A stretch of 64,000 nucleotides of DNA from Oscillospiraceae bacterium (lineage in GTDB: Bacteria; Bacillota; Clostridia; Oscillospirales; Ruminococcaceae), in assembly GCA_021201235.1 (NCBI GenBank), contig JAJQFI010000024.1, positions 124,001 to 188,000 on the forward strand, in the 5' to 3' direction. Within the stretch, counting starts at the first letter, position 1; each line of letters begins with the position of its first letter. The notes beneath the pieces were generated by a model. That model had not been told where the DNA came from. It saw nothing but the letters and a program-made list of their open reading frames with translations, and searched no databases. The position numbers and the translations under genes were made by a program. Below, piece after piece: positions 49,735 through 60,024 of this stretch.

Positions 49735-50523
49735 TCATTCATGTAAAATTGCGGGATTAAATACCGCTCTTCGTTCTCCGCTTTCCGTAAACGCCAGAAG
49801 GGCATTTACGTTTTTCTTTTTGCCGGTTTCATCTTCTATGTATAATTCATCGGGAGAAAAGGCATAAAGAAGTCCTTCGCCATCTATTGTTGAGTACGGC
49901 ACAGCCGAGAAGCGTTCCAAATTCGGTTTATCACCAGAACCTGTACAGATTATGACCGGTTTTCCGCTGAATAAATCGGTAACGGTGTTTCCGGTATCGG
50001 CAACGCCGTCAAAGCTGTAACTGCTTCCGCCATAGTCAAACATCACCCGATAAGCATGATTCTTGTCGGCTTTTCTTGAAAGAAAGCCGGAGATAATCAC
50101 TGTCAGGACGTAAATCACAGCCGTGAAGAATATGAGCGTTCCGAGCGATATGTCGAAGTAGAAAGAAGCGTTGTTTATGTAGATAATATCCGTTCCAATC
50201 AAAGATTGAAGAAGATAAACAGCTCCGCCGAAGACTATATTCACTCCGAAAAACTCGGCACAAAGAATCAGAAATCTCTGCTTGCCCATGCCCCTTCGCA
50301 GAAAAGTCACAGCTATTATTACTGCAAAAGAAAGTATTTTCAGAAATATGACGCTTATACTCTCAGGGATTATGATTATAAGAGCCGAAAATCCGCCGAT
50401 AAAGGCTCCTGCCACCATTCTCACAGTCTTGGAATATTGATGCGAAAGCTTTGATGTGAGACTTAAAGTAAGCCATGTTATGTATGCGTTTACTATTACG
50501 AGAGTGTCAAGATAAATGCTCAT
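49735..50523 (-). CDS. spoIIGA: Sigma-E processing peptidase SpoIIGA
   Basis: Polytopic N-term, [22 protein letters not shown] aspartic-protease-like DTGN motif; upstream of sigE. Confidence 0.94.
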   Translation of the reverse strand: MSIYLDTLVIVNAYITWLTLSLTSKLSHQYSKTVRMVAGAFIGGFSALIIIIPESISVIFLKILSFAVIIAVTFLRRGMGKQRFLILCAEFFGVNIVFGGAVYLLQSLIGTDIIYINNASFYFDISLGTLIFFTAVIYVLTVIISGFLSRKADKNHAYRVMFDYGGSSYSFDGVADTGNTVTDLFSGKPVIICTGSGDKPNLERFSAVPYSTIDGEGLLYAFSPDELYIEDETGKKKNVNALLAFTESGERRAVFNPAILHE

Positions 50524-50539
50524 GTCTGTCACCGTTTTT

Positions 50540-50572
50540 ATTCTATCTCAGCCTGATAGCGTAATTTGTCAA
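50540..50572 (-). promoter_or_regulatory. Candidate spoIIG promoter (long-spacer, 0A-box-like)
   Basis: TTGACA-21 bp-TAGAAT with TTTGACAAA over the -35. Confidence 0.5.
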
Positions 50573-50591
50573 ATACGGTACAAGCAGACAC

Positions 50592-50626
50592 AAAAATAAA
50601 GACTTCGCCGGTCAGGCGAAGCCTTT
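50592..50626 (-). terminator. Terminator of the M18 aminopeptidase gene
   Basis: AAAGGCTTCGCC-tgacc-GGCGAAGTCTTT-ATTTTTG on minus strand. Confidence 0.85.
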
Positions 50627-50641
50627 ATGAGGTTTAAGTAA

Positions 50642-52060
50642 TCAGTTCTTGAAGAATACTGCGAATCCCTTGTAAGCCATGTAAACGTCAAGCTTTGCGG
50701 TGACTTCATAAGGAGAGTGCATCGAAAGAACAGGAACTCCGACATCGACAACATCTATGCCGAGGTTTGCAACGTATGCCGCAACGGTTCCGCCACCGCC
50801 GAGGTCAACTCTTCCGAGCTCACAGGTCTGCCAGATAACGTCGTTTGAATCGAAGATATTTCTGACGTAAGAAACAAATTCAGCATGCGCATCATTGCAT
50901 CCGCTCTTTCCACGGGATCCGGTGAACTTGCACATAGCAACGCCATAGTTACAATAGGAAGCGTTTCTCGGCTCGTTTACCTCGGGGAATGTCGGGTCAA
51001 ACGCCGCGGAAACATCCGCAGAGAGGCAGGAGGAATGAGATAAAACTGTAGGAGCATCGGTGCCGGCATTCTTTGCAATGTGGAAGATGAAGTCTTCAAG
51101 ATAATGACTCTGAAGTCCTGTGTTGCCCATGCTTCCGATTTCTTCTTTATCGGTAAGAACGGTGACGCAAGTGGTCTTCGGATTCTCGCAATCAAGGATT
51201 GCCTCGAGAGCTGTATATGCGCAGGATCTGTCGTCCTGTCCATATGCGGCGATAAGTCCTCTGTCGAGACCGACATCCCTTGCCTTAAATGTGGGAACGA
51301 TTTCGAGCTCAGCGGAAATGAAGTCATCCTCAACTATTCCGTACTTTTCAAAGAGAATCGAAAGAACATTGAGCTTGACCTTTTCGGAAACTTCGTCATC
51401 ATTGAACGGACGAGAGCCGATTAAGACATTGAGCTCTTCGCCTCTGATTCCATCGCCAAGGGTTCTCTTGGACTGCTCCTGAGCAAGGTGCGGAAGAAGG
51501 TCGGTGATTATGAAGATAGGATCAGCCTCGTCCTCGCCGATTGTTACGGTTACCTTTTCGCCGTTTGCCTTGCATATAACGCCGTGAAGTGCAAGCGGGA
51601 TAGTGGGCCACTGATACTTTCTTATTCCGCCGTAGTAATGGGTCTTAAGCAGGCAAAGCTCATTCGACTCATAAACGGGATGCTGTTTGAGGTCGAGTCT
51701 CGGGGAGTCAATGTGAGCGGCGGCAATCTTTACGCCATTCTCAAGAGGCTCGGTTCCGAATACACAGAGAACAATGCTCTTGCCGCGGTTGTTCCAGTAG
51801 ACCTTTTCGCCGGCGGAATATGCTTTCTTGGGGTCATACTCCTTGAAGCCCTTTTCTGTTGCAAGCTGGACAGCGGTATCAACAGCCTCACGCTCGGTCT
51901 TGGAGCTGTCAAGAAAGCTCTTGTAGCCTTCACAGAAGCTGTCAACAGCTTCCTTTTCCTGATCGCTTATTTTAAGCAATCCGTTCTTCTTCTGGGTAAA
52001 GAGCTTCTCCTGAAGCGCCTTACCGGCAGATTTTTCTTTTTCGTTTTTTACGTCTGACAT
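50642..52060 (-). CDS. M18 family aminopeptidase
   Basis: IAAAHIDSPRLDLKQHPVYE, LTDKEEIGSMGNTGLQS, VLSMHSPYEVTAKLDVYMAYK. Confidence 0.95.
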   Translation of the reverse strand: MSDVKNEKEKSAGKALQEKLFTQKKNGLLKISDQEKEAVDSFCEGYKSFLDSSKTEREAVDTAVQLATEKGFKEYDPKKAYSAGEKVYWNNRGKSIVLCVFGTEPLENGVKIAAAHIDSPRLDLKQHPVYESNELCLLKTHYYGGIRKYQWPTIPLALHGVICKANGEKVTVTIGEDEADPIFIITDLLPHLAQEQSKRTLGDGIRGEELNVLIGSRPFNDDEVSEKVKLNVLSILFEKYGIVEDDFISAELEIVPTFKARDVGLDRGLIAAYGQDDRSCAYTALEAILDCENPKTTCVTVLTDKEEIGSMGNTGLQSHYLEDFIFHIAKNAGTDAPTVLSHSSCLSADVSAAFDPTFPEVNEPRNASYCNYGVAMCKFTGSRGKSGCNDAHAEFVSYVRNIFDSNDVIWQTCELGRVDLGGGGTVAAYVANLGIDVVDVGVPVLSMHSPYEVTAKLDVYMAYKGFAVFFKN

Positions 52061-52076
52061 GATAAAATCATCCTTT

Positions 52077-52640
52077 CTATAAAATCTCAGAATATCTTGT
52101 GTATGCTTTCATTATCTTTCTGACGTAGTGTCTGGTGTTGCTTCCTTCAAAGTCAGCTACATCGGGATTTTCCCGAGACACTATTCCGTCTTCAATCCAA
52201 CCGTCTACCTCGCCTATTCCCGAGTGGTATGCCGCCGCGGCAAGCTCATAGCTTCCGTATCTGTCGTACAGAAAAGCGAGCATATATGAACCGTACATGA
52301 TACTGTATTCAGGTGTGAACATGTCCTCATACGTCAAATCACTTTCGCCGAGCTTTGCACTTACCCAATCGAATGAATCCTCGATAATCTGCATAAGCCC
52401 GATGGCTCCGGCGTCCGAAACAGCGCTTGGGTCAAAGTTCGATTCGGTTTTTATAACGGCGAAGACAAAAGCTTCGTCGATTCCAAATTCTTCGCTGTAT
52501 TTCTCAACTATTTCCCGATAATCAGTCCGGTAGCTCTCGCTTCCGAACCAATACGGCATATAACCGAACAGAAAAGCACCCAGACCACAGACGAACAGTA
52601 TCAACAGAATAAAAGCGCCTATTCTCTTAATTACATTCAT
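52077..52640 (-). CDS. Lytic transglycosylase (SLT domain)
   Basis: FAVIKTESNFDPSAVSDAGAIGLMQI, AAAAYHSGIGEV. Confidence 0.95.
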   Translation of the reverse strand: MNVIKRIGAFILLILFVCGLGAFLFGYMPYWFGSESYRTDYREIVEKYSEEFGIDEAFVFAVIKTESNFDPSAVSDAGAIGLMQIIEDSFDWVSAKLGESDLTYEDMFTPEYSIMYGSYMLAFLYDRYGSYELAAAAYHSGIGEVDGWIEDGIVSRENPDVADFEGSNTRHYVRKIMKAYTRYSEIL

Positions 52641-53268
52641 CTGTATATAACCGCCTTAATTCTTCTATAACCGAGAGAGTTTTTTCTCTGAGACTGTCAA
52701 TATCCGAATTATTCACTATTGTGAACTGTGATTTGCTTATGAACATGTCGTCCGACTTCTGGGAGCCGAGTCGGGATTTCACCATTTCAACAGGTATTCC
52801 GTCTCTCTCAAGAACTCTCTGTATTTTGAGCTCCATCGGAGCAATCACGCTGACAACCGAAGAACAGATATCGTCAAGTCCGCTTTCAAAAAGCGTGGGA
52901 GCATCAAGAAGTACAAGCCTTTCATCTCTTGCTTTGCAGGCTTCAATACGCCTGAAAATCTCCCTTGTTATGTATGGGAAAATGATATCGGTATAAGTCT
53001 TAAGCTTCTCGTTGTCGCAGAACACTATTCCTGCAAGCTTTCTTCGGTCAAGTTTCGTGTCTGTCACGCAATCCGGAAACAGCTCACACACTTCATCCAA
53101 AAAAGTTGAATCAGAAGCAACATCATGCGAAATCCCGTCGGCGTTTATCGTCGGGAATCCACAGCTTGCAAAAATACCGCTGACGGTAGACTTCCCCGCA
53201 CCGCTCTGCCCGGTGAGTCCTATAACTCTTATATTGTCAGATTCAAAAAGTCCCATCGGTCTTTTCAC
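52627..53268 (-). CDS. coaE: Dephospho-CoA kinase
   Basis: IGLTGQSGAGKSTVSGIFASCGFPTINADGISH; LLDAPTLFESGLD. Confidence 0.95.
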   Translation of the reverse strand: MKRPMGLFESDNIRVIGLTGQSGAGKSTVSGIFASCGFPTINADGISHDVASDSTFLDEVCELFPDCVTDTKLDRRKLAGIVFCDNEKLKTYTDIIFPYITREIFRRIEACKARDERLVLLDAPTLFESGLDDICSSVVSVIAPMELKIQRVLERDGIPVEMVKSRLGSQKSDDMFISKSQFTIVNNSDIDSLREKTLSVIEELRRLYTDECN

Positions 53269-53272
53269 ATCC

Positions 53273-54286
53273 TTAAAGCTTAATCAGATTGAACCCTGCC
53301 GAGCGAAGAATCCTGTTGTATACGGCAAGCCCGACACCGGTTCGTTCGGGACACCTTGCATAAACACGCTCGGCACCCATTTCATCAAACTGCCGGAGTC
53401 TCTCAAAGAGGTTGTGTGCCTGTTCAACAGAATCGTCACCATATGTGAGATATGGCACTCCCTCAACAGCCTCATTTTCATCAAACAAAAGACAATAAGT
53501 ATTTTCGGTCTTGTTTTCAACAACATACATCCTGAAGCTGTCGATATCGCTGTCGATAAGTATAACGTCGGCTTTCGGCGAATAGTGCTTATACTTCATT
53601 CCCGGCGAGCGTGCAACAGTTCCACTCGGTAGCTTTGCAGACACTCCCTCGTCGATTATTACATTATCGCAAACTCTAAGCAAATCCTCGCGGGATATTC
53701 CACCCGGGCGAAGTATTCTGATGCCATCGCCCTCAAAAGTAATTACGGTGGATTCAACACCGACATCCGATTCCCCGCCGTCAACAACAGCCGAAATCCT
53801 GCCGGTCATGTCTTCCATAACTCTTGCCGCATTCGTTGGGCTCGGGCTTCCCGAAAGATTTGCGGAAGGCGCCGCAAGCGGAAGACCGCACTTCTCTATT
53901 ATCTTCTGAGCTATCGGATTTGACGGGAACCTGATGCCGACAGTGTCAAGTCCTCCGCTCGTTACAAGAGGGATTGCATCCTTCTTCGGCATAATCATTG
54001 TGAGCGGTCCCGCCCAGAAAAGCTCTGCGCATTTATAGGCAAGCTCCGGCACACTTTCTGCTATGTCATAAACCATATCGAATTTACTTATATGGACGAT
54101 AAGTGGGTTGTCGCAAGGACGATTTTTAGCCGCAAAGATTTTCTTGACTGCATTTTCGTCAAAAGCATTCGCCGCAAGACCGTAAACAGTCTCGGTCGGA
54201 ATAGCAACGACCTCACCGTTCTTTATAAGCTCCGCCGCTTTTGATATATCACTGTCTGATGTTCTTAGTAAAAGCGTTTCCATCAT
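53273..54286 (-). CDS. L-threonylcarbamoyladenylate synthase (Sua5/YwlC)
   Basis: [48 protein letters not shown] plus C-terminal Sua5 domain. Confidence 0.95.
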   Translation of the reverse strand: MMETLLLRTSDSDISKAAELIKNGEVVAIPTETVYGLAANAFDENAVKKIFAAKNRPCDNPLIVHISKFDMVYDIAESVPELAYKCAELFWAGPLTMIMPKKDAIPLVTSGGLDTVGIRFPSNPIAQKIIEKCGLPLAAPSANLSGSPSPTNAARVMEDMTGRISAVVDGGESDVGVESTVITFEGDGIRILRPGGISREDLLRVCDNVIIDEGVSAKLPSGTVARSPGMKYKHYSPKADVILIDSDIDSFRMYVVENKTENTYCLLFDENEAVEGVPYLTYGDDSVEQAHNLFERLRQFDEMGAERVYARCPERTGVGLAVYNRILRSAGFNLIKL

Positions 54287-55359
54287 ATTTCACCCGCTTG
54301 CTTGGCAAGCTTTGCCGCCTGATCTGCGGTTGCAAGGGAGTCAATCACCTCGTCCAAGTCGCCATTCAATATAGAATCAAGCTTATACAGTGTCAAGCCG
54401 ATTCTATGGTCACTGACTCTGCCCTCGGGGAAGTTATAGGTTCTGATTCTCTCGGAGCGGTCGCCTGTTCCTATCTGTGAACGGCGCTCGCCGGCGATAG
54501 CTTTGTCCTGCTCCTCCTGCTTCATCTCAAGGAGTCTCGAGCAGAGAACCTTCATAGCTCTGTCTTTGTTCTTCTGCTGGCTTCTCTCATCCTGACATTC
54601 AACGACCATACCGGTCGGAAGATGTGTGATTCTGACCGCTGATTCGGTCTTGTTTATATGCTGACCGCCTGCGCCTGAAGCTCTGAACACGTCTATTTTC
54701 AAATCTTTATCGTCAATATTAAGCTCGACATTCTCAGCTTCCGGAAGAACGGCAACCGTAGCCGTAGAAGTCTGGATTCTGCCCTGAGACTCAGTTTCCG
54801 GAACTCTCTGGACTCTGTGAACTCCGCTTTCGTACTTGAATCTCGAATATGCTCCCGCACCTTCGACAGAGAAAGAAACTTCCTTGAAGCCTCCAAGCTC
54901 CGTTCTGTTTGCGCCCAAGACCTCTGTCTTCCATCTCTTGGTGTCGGAATACATTGTATACATTCTGAAAAGTGAGCCCGCAAAGAGTGCGGCTTCCTCC
55001 CCTCCCGCACCGGCACGGATTTCTATTATAACATTTCTTGAGTCGTTGGGATCTTTCGGCAAAAGAAGAAGCTTAAGCTGTTCTGTGGTGCTCGCAATTT
55101 CTTCTTTCGCTTCTCTTAATTGGTCTTCTGCCATGAGCTTAAAATCCGGGTCTGTTTCATTTTTTATAAGCTCCTCAGCCTCGGATTTTGCATCTTCCGC
55201 CCGAAGATATGCTTTGTACACGTCTATTATCGGAGTAAGCTGATTGTATTCCTTCATCAGGCTTCTGTAAAGCTCGCCGCTTCCCGCTGTTTCGGGTTGC
55301 ATCAATCGCTCGTTTATTTCATTGTATCTGTCAAGCAAAGCGGCTAATTTTTCAAGCAT
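54283..55359 (-). CDS. prfA: Peptide chain release factor 1
   Basis: [47 protein letters not shown]. Confidence 0.97.
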   Translation of the reverse strand: MLEKLAALLDRYNEINERLMQPETAGSGELYRSLMKEYNQLTPIIDVYKAYLRAEDAKSEAEELIKNETDPDFKLMAEDQLREAKEEIASTTEQLKLLLLPKDPNDSRNVIIEIRAGAGGEEAALFAGSLFRMYTMYSDTKRWKTEVLGANRTELGGFKEVSFSVEGAGAYSRFKYESGVHRVQRVPETESQGRIQTSTATVAVLPEAENVELNIDDKDLKIDVFRASGAGGQHINKTESAVRITHLPTGMVVECQDERSQQKNKDRAMKVLCSRLLEMKQEEQDKAIAGERRSQIGTGDRSERIRTYNFPEGRVSDHRIGLTLYKLDSILNGDLDEVIDSLATADQAAKLAKQAGEI

Positions 55360-55372
55360 TCATATCCATCCT

Positions 55373-55576
55373 TTATTGTTTTTCGGGTGCTTCCCTTTCA
55401 TCTGTGTTAATGCTCTTGACGTTCTTTTCAGCTTTGGATCTTAATATCATGAACTCGTGCCCACAGCCCTCACACTTGAGCTTAAAGTCCATTCCGGAAC
55501 GCAATACCCTCATTCTGTTGGAGCCGCATGGATGCGGTTTCCTCATTATAAGAACGTCGCCTTTTCTGATGTCCAT
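55373..55576 (-). CDS. DUF951 family protein
   Basis: DVLIMRKPHPCGSNRMRVLRSGMDFKLKCEGCGHEFMILR. Confidence 0.9.
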   Translation of the reverse strand: MDIRKGDVLIMRKPHPCGSNRMRVLRSGMDFKLKCEGCGHEFMILRSKAEKNVKSINTDEREAPEKQ

Positions 55577-55736
55577 GTTTCATCCCACTCCCACTCGCTT
55601 AATTTCAATCAACATGCTATTATAGCACAGTATTCCCGACTTCGCAACATTGACTTTCTCTCTTAGGTCTATAAAAATCTCAGGCAACATATTATTTTAA
55701 CAGTCGAAACACCGATAGGGAAAGGAAGGCTCACTA

Positions 55737-56654
55737 ATGATAAAATTTCCGCCGGAGGGCTATCTGATAAAAAAATCAGAAAATTCAGGATACATCGGTT
55801 CACCCGAGAGTTTAAAAAAAGCGATGGAAAACGAGATAATCCTCGAAGCAAAAGCAGACATGTGCACCGCTTCGCATGATTTGCTCATCAATCTCCCATG
55901 TATGAACGCTTATATGCCAAGAGAAGAATGCGCAATAGGCATCAGCGAAGGAAAAACAAAGGACATCGCAATAATATCAAGAGTCGGAAGACCGGTTATG
56001 TTCAACGTAATCGGATTAACGGAAAATCAAGGAACGATATTCGCTGTTCTATCAAGAAGAAAAGCTCAGGAAAAGTGCATATCCGAGTATCTTTCACAGC
56101 TTTCGAGCGGTGAAATTATAGACGCAAAAGTCACGCATATTGAACAGTTCGGCTGTTTTGTCGATATAGGCTGTGGCATTCCGTCGATGATACCCATAGA
56201 TGAGATTTCAGTCTCAAGGATATCCTCCCCTGCTGACAGATTTACAATCGGAGAAAGAATAAAAGTAGTATATAAGGGCACAGACGGCGACAAGTTCTAC
56301 ATATCCCACAAAGAGCTCTTAGGCAGTTGGGAAGAGAATGCCGGGATGTTCTCCGCCGGCGAGACAGTCCGTGGAATCGTGAGAAGTGTTGAAAGCTATG
56401 GGATTTTCGTTGAGCTTGCGCCGAACCTTGCAGGGCTCGCGGAGCCCAAAGACGGAGTCGAAGTCGGTCAGACTGCAAGCGTCTACATTAAGTCCATAAA
56501 TCCGGAAAAGATGAAAATAAAGCTCATAATCGTTGATGTTTCGGATGCTCAGATTCGGTTTGAAAACCGCTACTTTATTACCGACGGTATAATTGAACGC
56601 TGGCAGTATTCGCCCAACAGTTCGCAAAGACTCATAGAAACGGTATTTCAGTAA
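55737..56654 (+). CDS. S1 RNA-binding-domain protein
   Basis: Tandem S1-like segments GEIIDAKVTHIEQFGCFVDIGCGIPSMIPIDEIS and GETVRGIVRSVESYGIFVELAPNLAGLAEPK. Confidence 0.88.
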   Translation: MIKFPPEGYLIKKSENSGYIGSPESLKKAMENEIILEAKADMCTASHDLLINLPCMNAYMPREECAIGISEGKTKDIAIISRVGRPVMFNVIGLTENQGTIFAVLSRRKAQEKCISEYLSQLSSGEIIDAKVTHIEQFGCFVDIGCGIPSMIPIDEISVSRISSPADRFTIGERIKVVYKGTDGDKFYISHKELLGSWEENAGMFSAGETVRGIVRSVESYGIFVELAPNLAGLAEPKDGVEVGQTASVYIKSINPEKMKIKLIIVDVSDAQIRFENRYFITDGIIERWQYSPNSSQRLIETVFQ

Positions 56655-56659
56655 GGCTT

Positions 56660-57928
56660 TTATTTTTTGCCCTTTATCTTATCCCAATATTCTTTTGCGG
56701 CTTGCTCGGTTTTGTTATCGCCGTAGTTATAGTATTTCTTGTCTTTAAGATTATCCGGCAAATACTGCTGTTCAACCCACGAATTCGGATAGGAATGAGG
56801 ATACTTATAACCTTGAGCCTTTCCGAGTTCCTTTGAGCCCGCATAGTGACCATCCTGTAGATAAGCGGGGATATCTCCGACATCACCGGCTCTTATGTCG
56901 GCGATAGCCTCATCTATGGCACAGATTCCGCTGTTTGATTTTGGAGCGGTTGCAAGAAGTATGACAGCCTCGGCAAGCGGAAGTCTCGCTTCTGGAAGCC
57001 CCAACTGCATTGCACTGTCAACACAAGCCTTTACAATGGAAATAGCCTGAGGATAAGCAAGACCGACATCCTCACAAGCGATGACAAGAAGTCTTCTTGA
57101 AAGCGAGATTATATCCCCCGCTTCCATAAGCCGTGCGGCATAGTGAAGAGCGGCATTTTCATCGGAGCCCCTGATAGATTTCTGCAATGCTGACAGAATG
57201 TTATAGTGCTCGTCGCCGTCACGGTCATAGCGCATATTGCTCCTCTGTGTGAGAAGTCTGGCGTTTTCGAGCGTTATGGTGATGCAATCATCGCTTGAAT
57301 CAGCCGACAAAACACACAGTTCAACCGTATTGATTGACTTCCTGACATCTCCGCCGCAACCATGGGCAATATGCTCGATAACTCCGCCTTCAAGCCGAAG
57401 CTTCTTTCCCATTTCATCCGCTGATATCTGAAATGCTCGCTTGATTGCGGGAGCTATCTCGTCCGGCGGAACAGGCAGAAATTCAAACACGGTCGAGCGG
57501 CTTATAATGGCATTATAGACCGAGAAATACGGATTCTCGGTTGTCGAGGATATGAGAATTATCTTTCCGTTTTCTATGTACTCAAGAAGAGATTGTTGCT
57601 GTTTCTTATTCAGATACTGAATCTCATCAAGATACAAAAGTATCCCATTATAGCCGAAAAGCGAATCAGCGTCAGTGATTATATCCTTGATGTCCTGTAC
57701 CGAAGCGGATGTGCCGTTAAGCTTGTACATCCGCATATTTGTATTGTCGGCAATGATTCTTGCAACAGTTGTCTTTCCGATTCCGGAAGGACCGTAGAAA
57801 ATCATATTGGGGATATGCCCGCTTTCGATAATGCGTCTCAGAGGCTTGTTCTTGCCGAGCAAATGTGACTGTCCGACCACATCATCAAGAGTCTTGGGTC
57901 TTATTTTGTCTGCTAAAGGTGATGCCAT
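56660..57928 (-). CDS. rarA: Replication-associated recombination protein A (RarA/MgsA AAA ATPase)
   Basis: MASPLADKIRPKTLDDVVGQSHLLG, FYGPSGIGKTTVARIIA, LYLDEIQYLNKKQQQSLL. Confidence 0.94.
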   Translation of the reverse strand: MASPLADKIRPKTLDDVVGQSHLLGKNKPLRRIIESGHIPNMIFYGPSGIGKTTVARIIADNTNMRMYKLNGTSASVQDIKDIITDADSLFGYNGILLYLDEIQYLNKKQQQSLLEYIENGKIILISSTTENPYFSVYNAIISRSTVFEFLPVPPDEIAPAIKRAFQISADEMGKKLRLEGGVIEHIAHGCGGDVRKSINTVELCVLSADSSDDCITITLENARLLTQRSNMRYDRDGDEHYNILSALQKSIRGSDENAALHYAARLMEAGDIISLSRRLLVIACEDVGLAYPQAISIVKACVDSAMQLGLPEARLPLAEAVILLATAPKSNSGICAIDEAIADIRAGDVGDIPAYLQDGHYAGSKELGKAQGYKYPHSYPNSWVEQQYLPDNLKDKKYYNYGDNKTEQAAKEYWDKIKGKK

Positions 57929-57960
57929 CTCATATCCCCTTTCGTTGGAATTTATAAAAC

Positions 57961-58000
57961 AAGGGCACATTTTCTCCGAAAGCTGTGAAAGTGCGCCCTT
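57961..58000 (-). terminator. Terminator of clpX
   Basis: Minus strand AAGGGCGCACTTTC...GAAAATGTGCCCTT-GTTTTAT. Confidence 0.7.
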
Positions 58001-58006
58001 TATAAT

Positions 58007-59263
58007 TTACTTCTTTTTGTCCGACGTAGACTTTCTCACTATTTCAGGCTCTGCCCCTTCGGTTACGCACTCAGGGTTAATAACGATGCTCACAATGCTT
58101 GGGTCTGACGGAGCCTCAAACATTGACTTCATGAGAATTCCCTCAACTATGGAGCGAAGTCCTCTTGCACCGGTTTTTTGCTCGAGAGCCTTCTTTGCGA
58201 TTTCAACCTTCGCTTCATCGGTAATCTCAAGGTCTATGTTATCATAGTCAAAGAGCTTTTTATACTGCTTCTCAAGAGAATTCTTCGGCTCGGAAAGAAT
58301 TGTCACAAGTGCTTCCTCATCCAAGGGTGAAAGAACTGTCACAACCGGAAGTCTTCCGACCAGCTCGGGAATCATACCGAATCTTACAAGGTCCTGAGGG
58401 ATTACCTTCTTCAGAACCTCCTTTGACTCAAGCTTCTGACTTTCGTTAATCGTTCCGCCGAAGCCAAGCTTGGATGTATCTGTTCTTCTGCGAATGATAT
58501 TTTCAAGCCCATCGAATGCGCCGCCGCAGATGAATAGGATATTCTTGGTATCGACCTGAATAAATTCCTGAGTCGGATGCTTCCTTCCTCCCTGTGGAGG
58601 AACATTGGAAACAGTACCCTCGACTATCTTTAATAGCGCCTGCTGAACGCCTTCACCGCTTACGTCTCTTGTTATTGAAGTGTTCTCGGACTTTCTCGCT
58701 ATCTTGTCTATTTCATCAATATAGATAATTCCGTGCTCAGCGGCACTTACATCATAGTCAGCCGCCTGAAGAAGCCTCAGAAGAACATTTTCAACGTCGT
58801 CTCCGACATATCCTGCCTCGGTAAGCGTTGTGGCATCCGCTATTGCAAACGGAACATTGAGAGCTTTTGCGAGTGTCTGTGCCAGAAGGGTCTTTCCGAC
58901 ACCGGTCGGTCCCAAAAGCAGGACGTTCGACTTCTGAATTTCGACATCATCGGCGTTATCGCTCGAAATTACTCTCTTATAGTGGTTGTACACGGCAACA
59001 GAGAGAGCAAGCTTCGCCTCATCCTGACCGATAACATATTTATCAAGCTCTTTCTTTATATCAACCGGCTTTGTCAACGTAATTTCCGAAGAATTACGCG
59101 CATTCGTGTCGACTAAATTTCTTTCTTCAAGTATGTCGTAGCAGAACATGACGCAATCATCGCAGATATGAACATCACCGGCAGAAAACAGACTCTTGAC
59201 CTGACTTTCCGGCTTTCCGCAGAAATTGCATCTCTTCATGCCGCCGCCATCGGATCCCGGCAT
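58007..59263 (-). CDS. clpX: ATP-dependent Clp protease ATP-binding subunit ClpX
   Basis: [27 protein letters not shown] zinc finger, [31 protein letters not shown]. Confidence 0.98.
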   Translation of the reverse strand: MPGSDGGGMKRCNFCGKPESQVKSLFSAGDVHICDDCVMFCYDILEERNLVDTNARNSSEITLTKPVDIKKELDKYVIGQDEAKLALSVAVYNHYKRVISSDNADDVEIQKSNVLLLGPTGVGKTLLAQTLAKALNVPFAIADATTLTEAGYVGDDVENVLLRLLQAADYDVSAAEHGIIYIDEIDKIARKSENTSITRDVSGEGVQQALLKIVEGTVSNVPPQGGRKHPTQEFIQVDTKNILFICGGAFDGLENIIRRRTDTSKLGFGGTINESQKLESKEVLKKVIPQDLVRFGMIPELVGRLPVVTVLSPLDEEALVTILSEPKNSLEKQYKKLFDYDNIDLEITDEAKVEIAKKALEQKTGARGLRSIVEGILMKSMFEAPSDPSIVSIVINPECVTEGAEPEIVRKSTSDKKK

Positions 59264-59350
59264 CCAGGATTCCTCCTTCTTAAAAGTATCCTGCCGAGCC
59301 GCTCAACAGTTATCTTTGTAACACCGAACGGTTCGGCAGTCTGATATCTT

Positions 59351-59941
59351 TTACTGTCTTACCATTATCTTGTCGATAAGACCATACTCCAAAGCTTCCT
59401 CGGGAGTCATATAGTTGTCCCTTTCAGTGTCTCTGGTTATGTCTTCAATTGGCTTGCCGGTGCACTCAGCGAGAATACGGTTGAGCTTCTCGCGAGTCTT
59501 GACCATATGGTCAGATTGAATTTTTATATCTGTACACTGACCGGAAAGTCCGCCGCCACCGATAAGAGGCTGGTGGATAAGAATCTCGCTGTTTGGAAGT
59601 GCAATTCTCTTTCCCTTCGCGCCGCCTGCAAGAAGCACCGCTCCCATAGAAGCCGCCATACCGACACAGATGGTGGAAACGTCACACTTGACATACTGCA
59701 TTGTGTCGTAAATAGCCATTCCTGCGGTGATGGAGCCTCCGGGACTGTTGATGTAGAGATAGATATCCTTCTCAGCATCCTGTCCTTCAAGGAACAAAAG
59801 CTGTGCTACTACTATGCTTGCGGTAGCGTCATCGACCTGGTCGGAAAGGACTATAATTCTGTCATTCAAAAGACGTGAAAAGATATCGTAAAATCTTTCG
59901 CCGTGACTTGTCTGTTCAATTACGTTTGGTACAAGAGCCAT
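59351..59941 (-). CDS. clpP: ATP-dependent Clp protease proteolytic subunit ClpP
   Basis: [46 protein letters not shown]; catalytic Ser/His/Asp. Confidence 0.98.
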   Translation of the reverse strand: MALVPNVIEQTSHGERFYDIFSRLLNDRIIVLSDQVDDATASIVVAQLLFLEGQDAEKDIYLYINSPGGSITAGMAIYDTMQYVKCDVSTICVGMAASMGAVLLAGGAKGKRIALPNSEILIHQPLIGGGGLSGQCTDIKIQSDHMVKTREKLNRILAECTGKPIEDITRDTERDNYMTPEEALEYGLIDKIMVRQ

Positions 59942-59982
59942 TATATAACCTCCTTACTTATTCAATGGTTCAATACAATTTG

Positions 59983-60024
59983 CTGTTCTCAACGAGAATC
60001 TCCCAGTGAGAATCTCTCAATGAG
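59983..60024 (-). repeat. Three tandem 14-bp imperfect repeats between tig and clpP
   Basis: CTCATTGAGAGATT / CTCACTGGGAGATT / CTCGTTGAGAACAG (minus strand). Confidence 0.8.
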
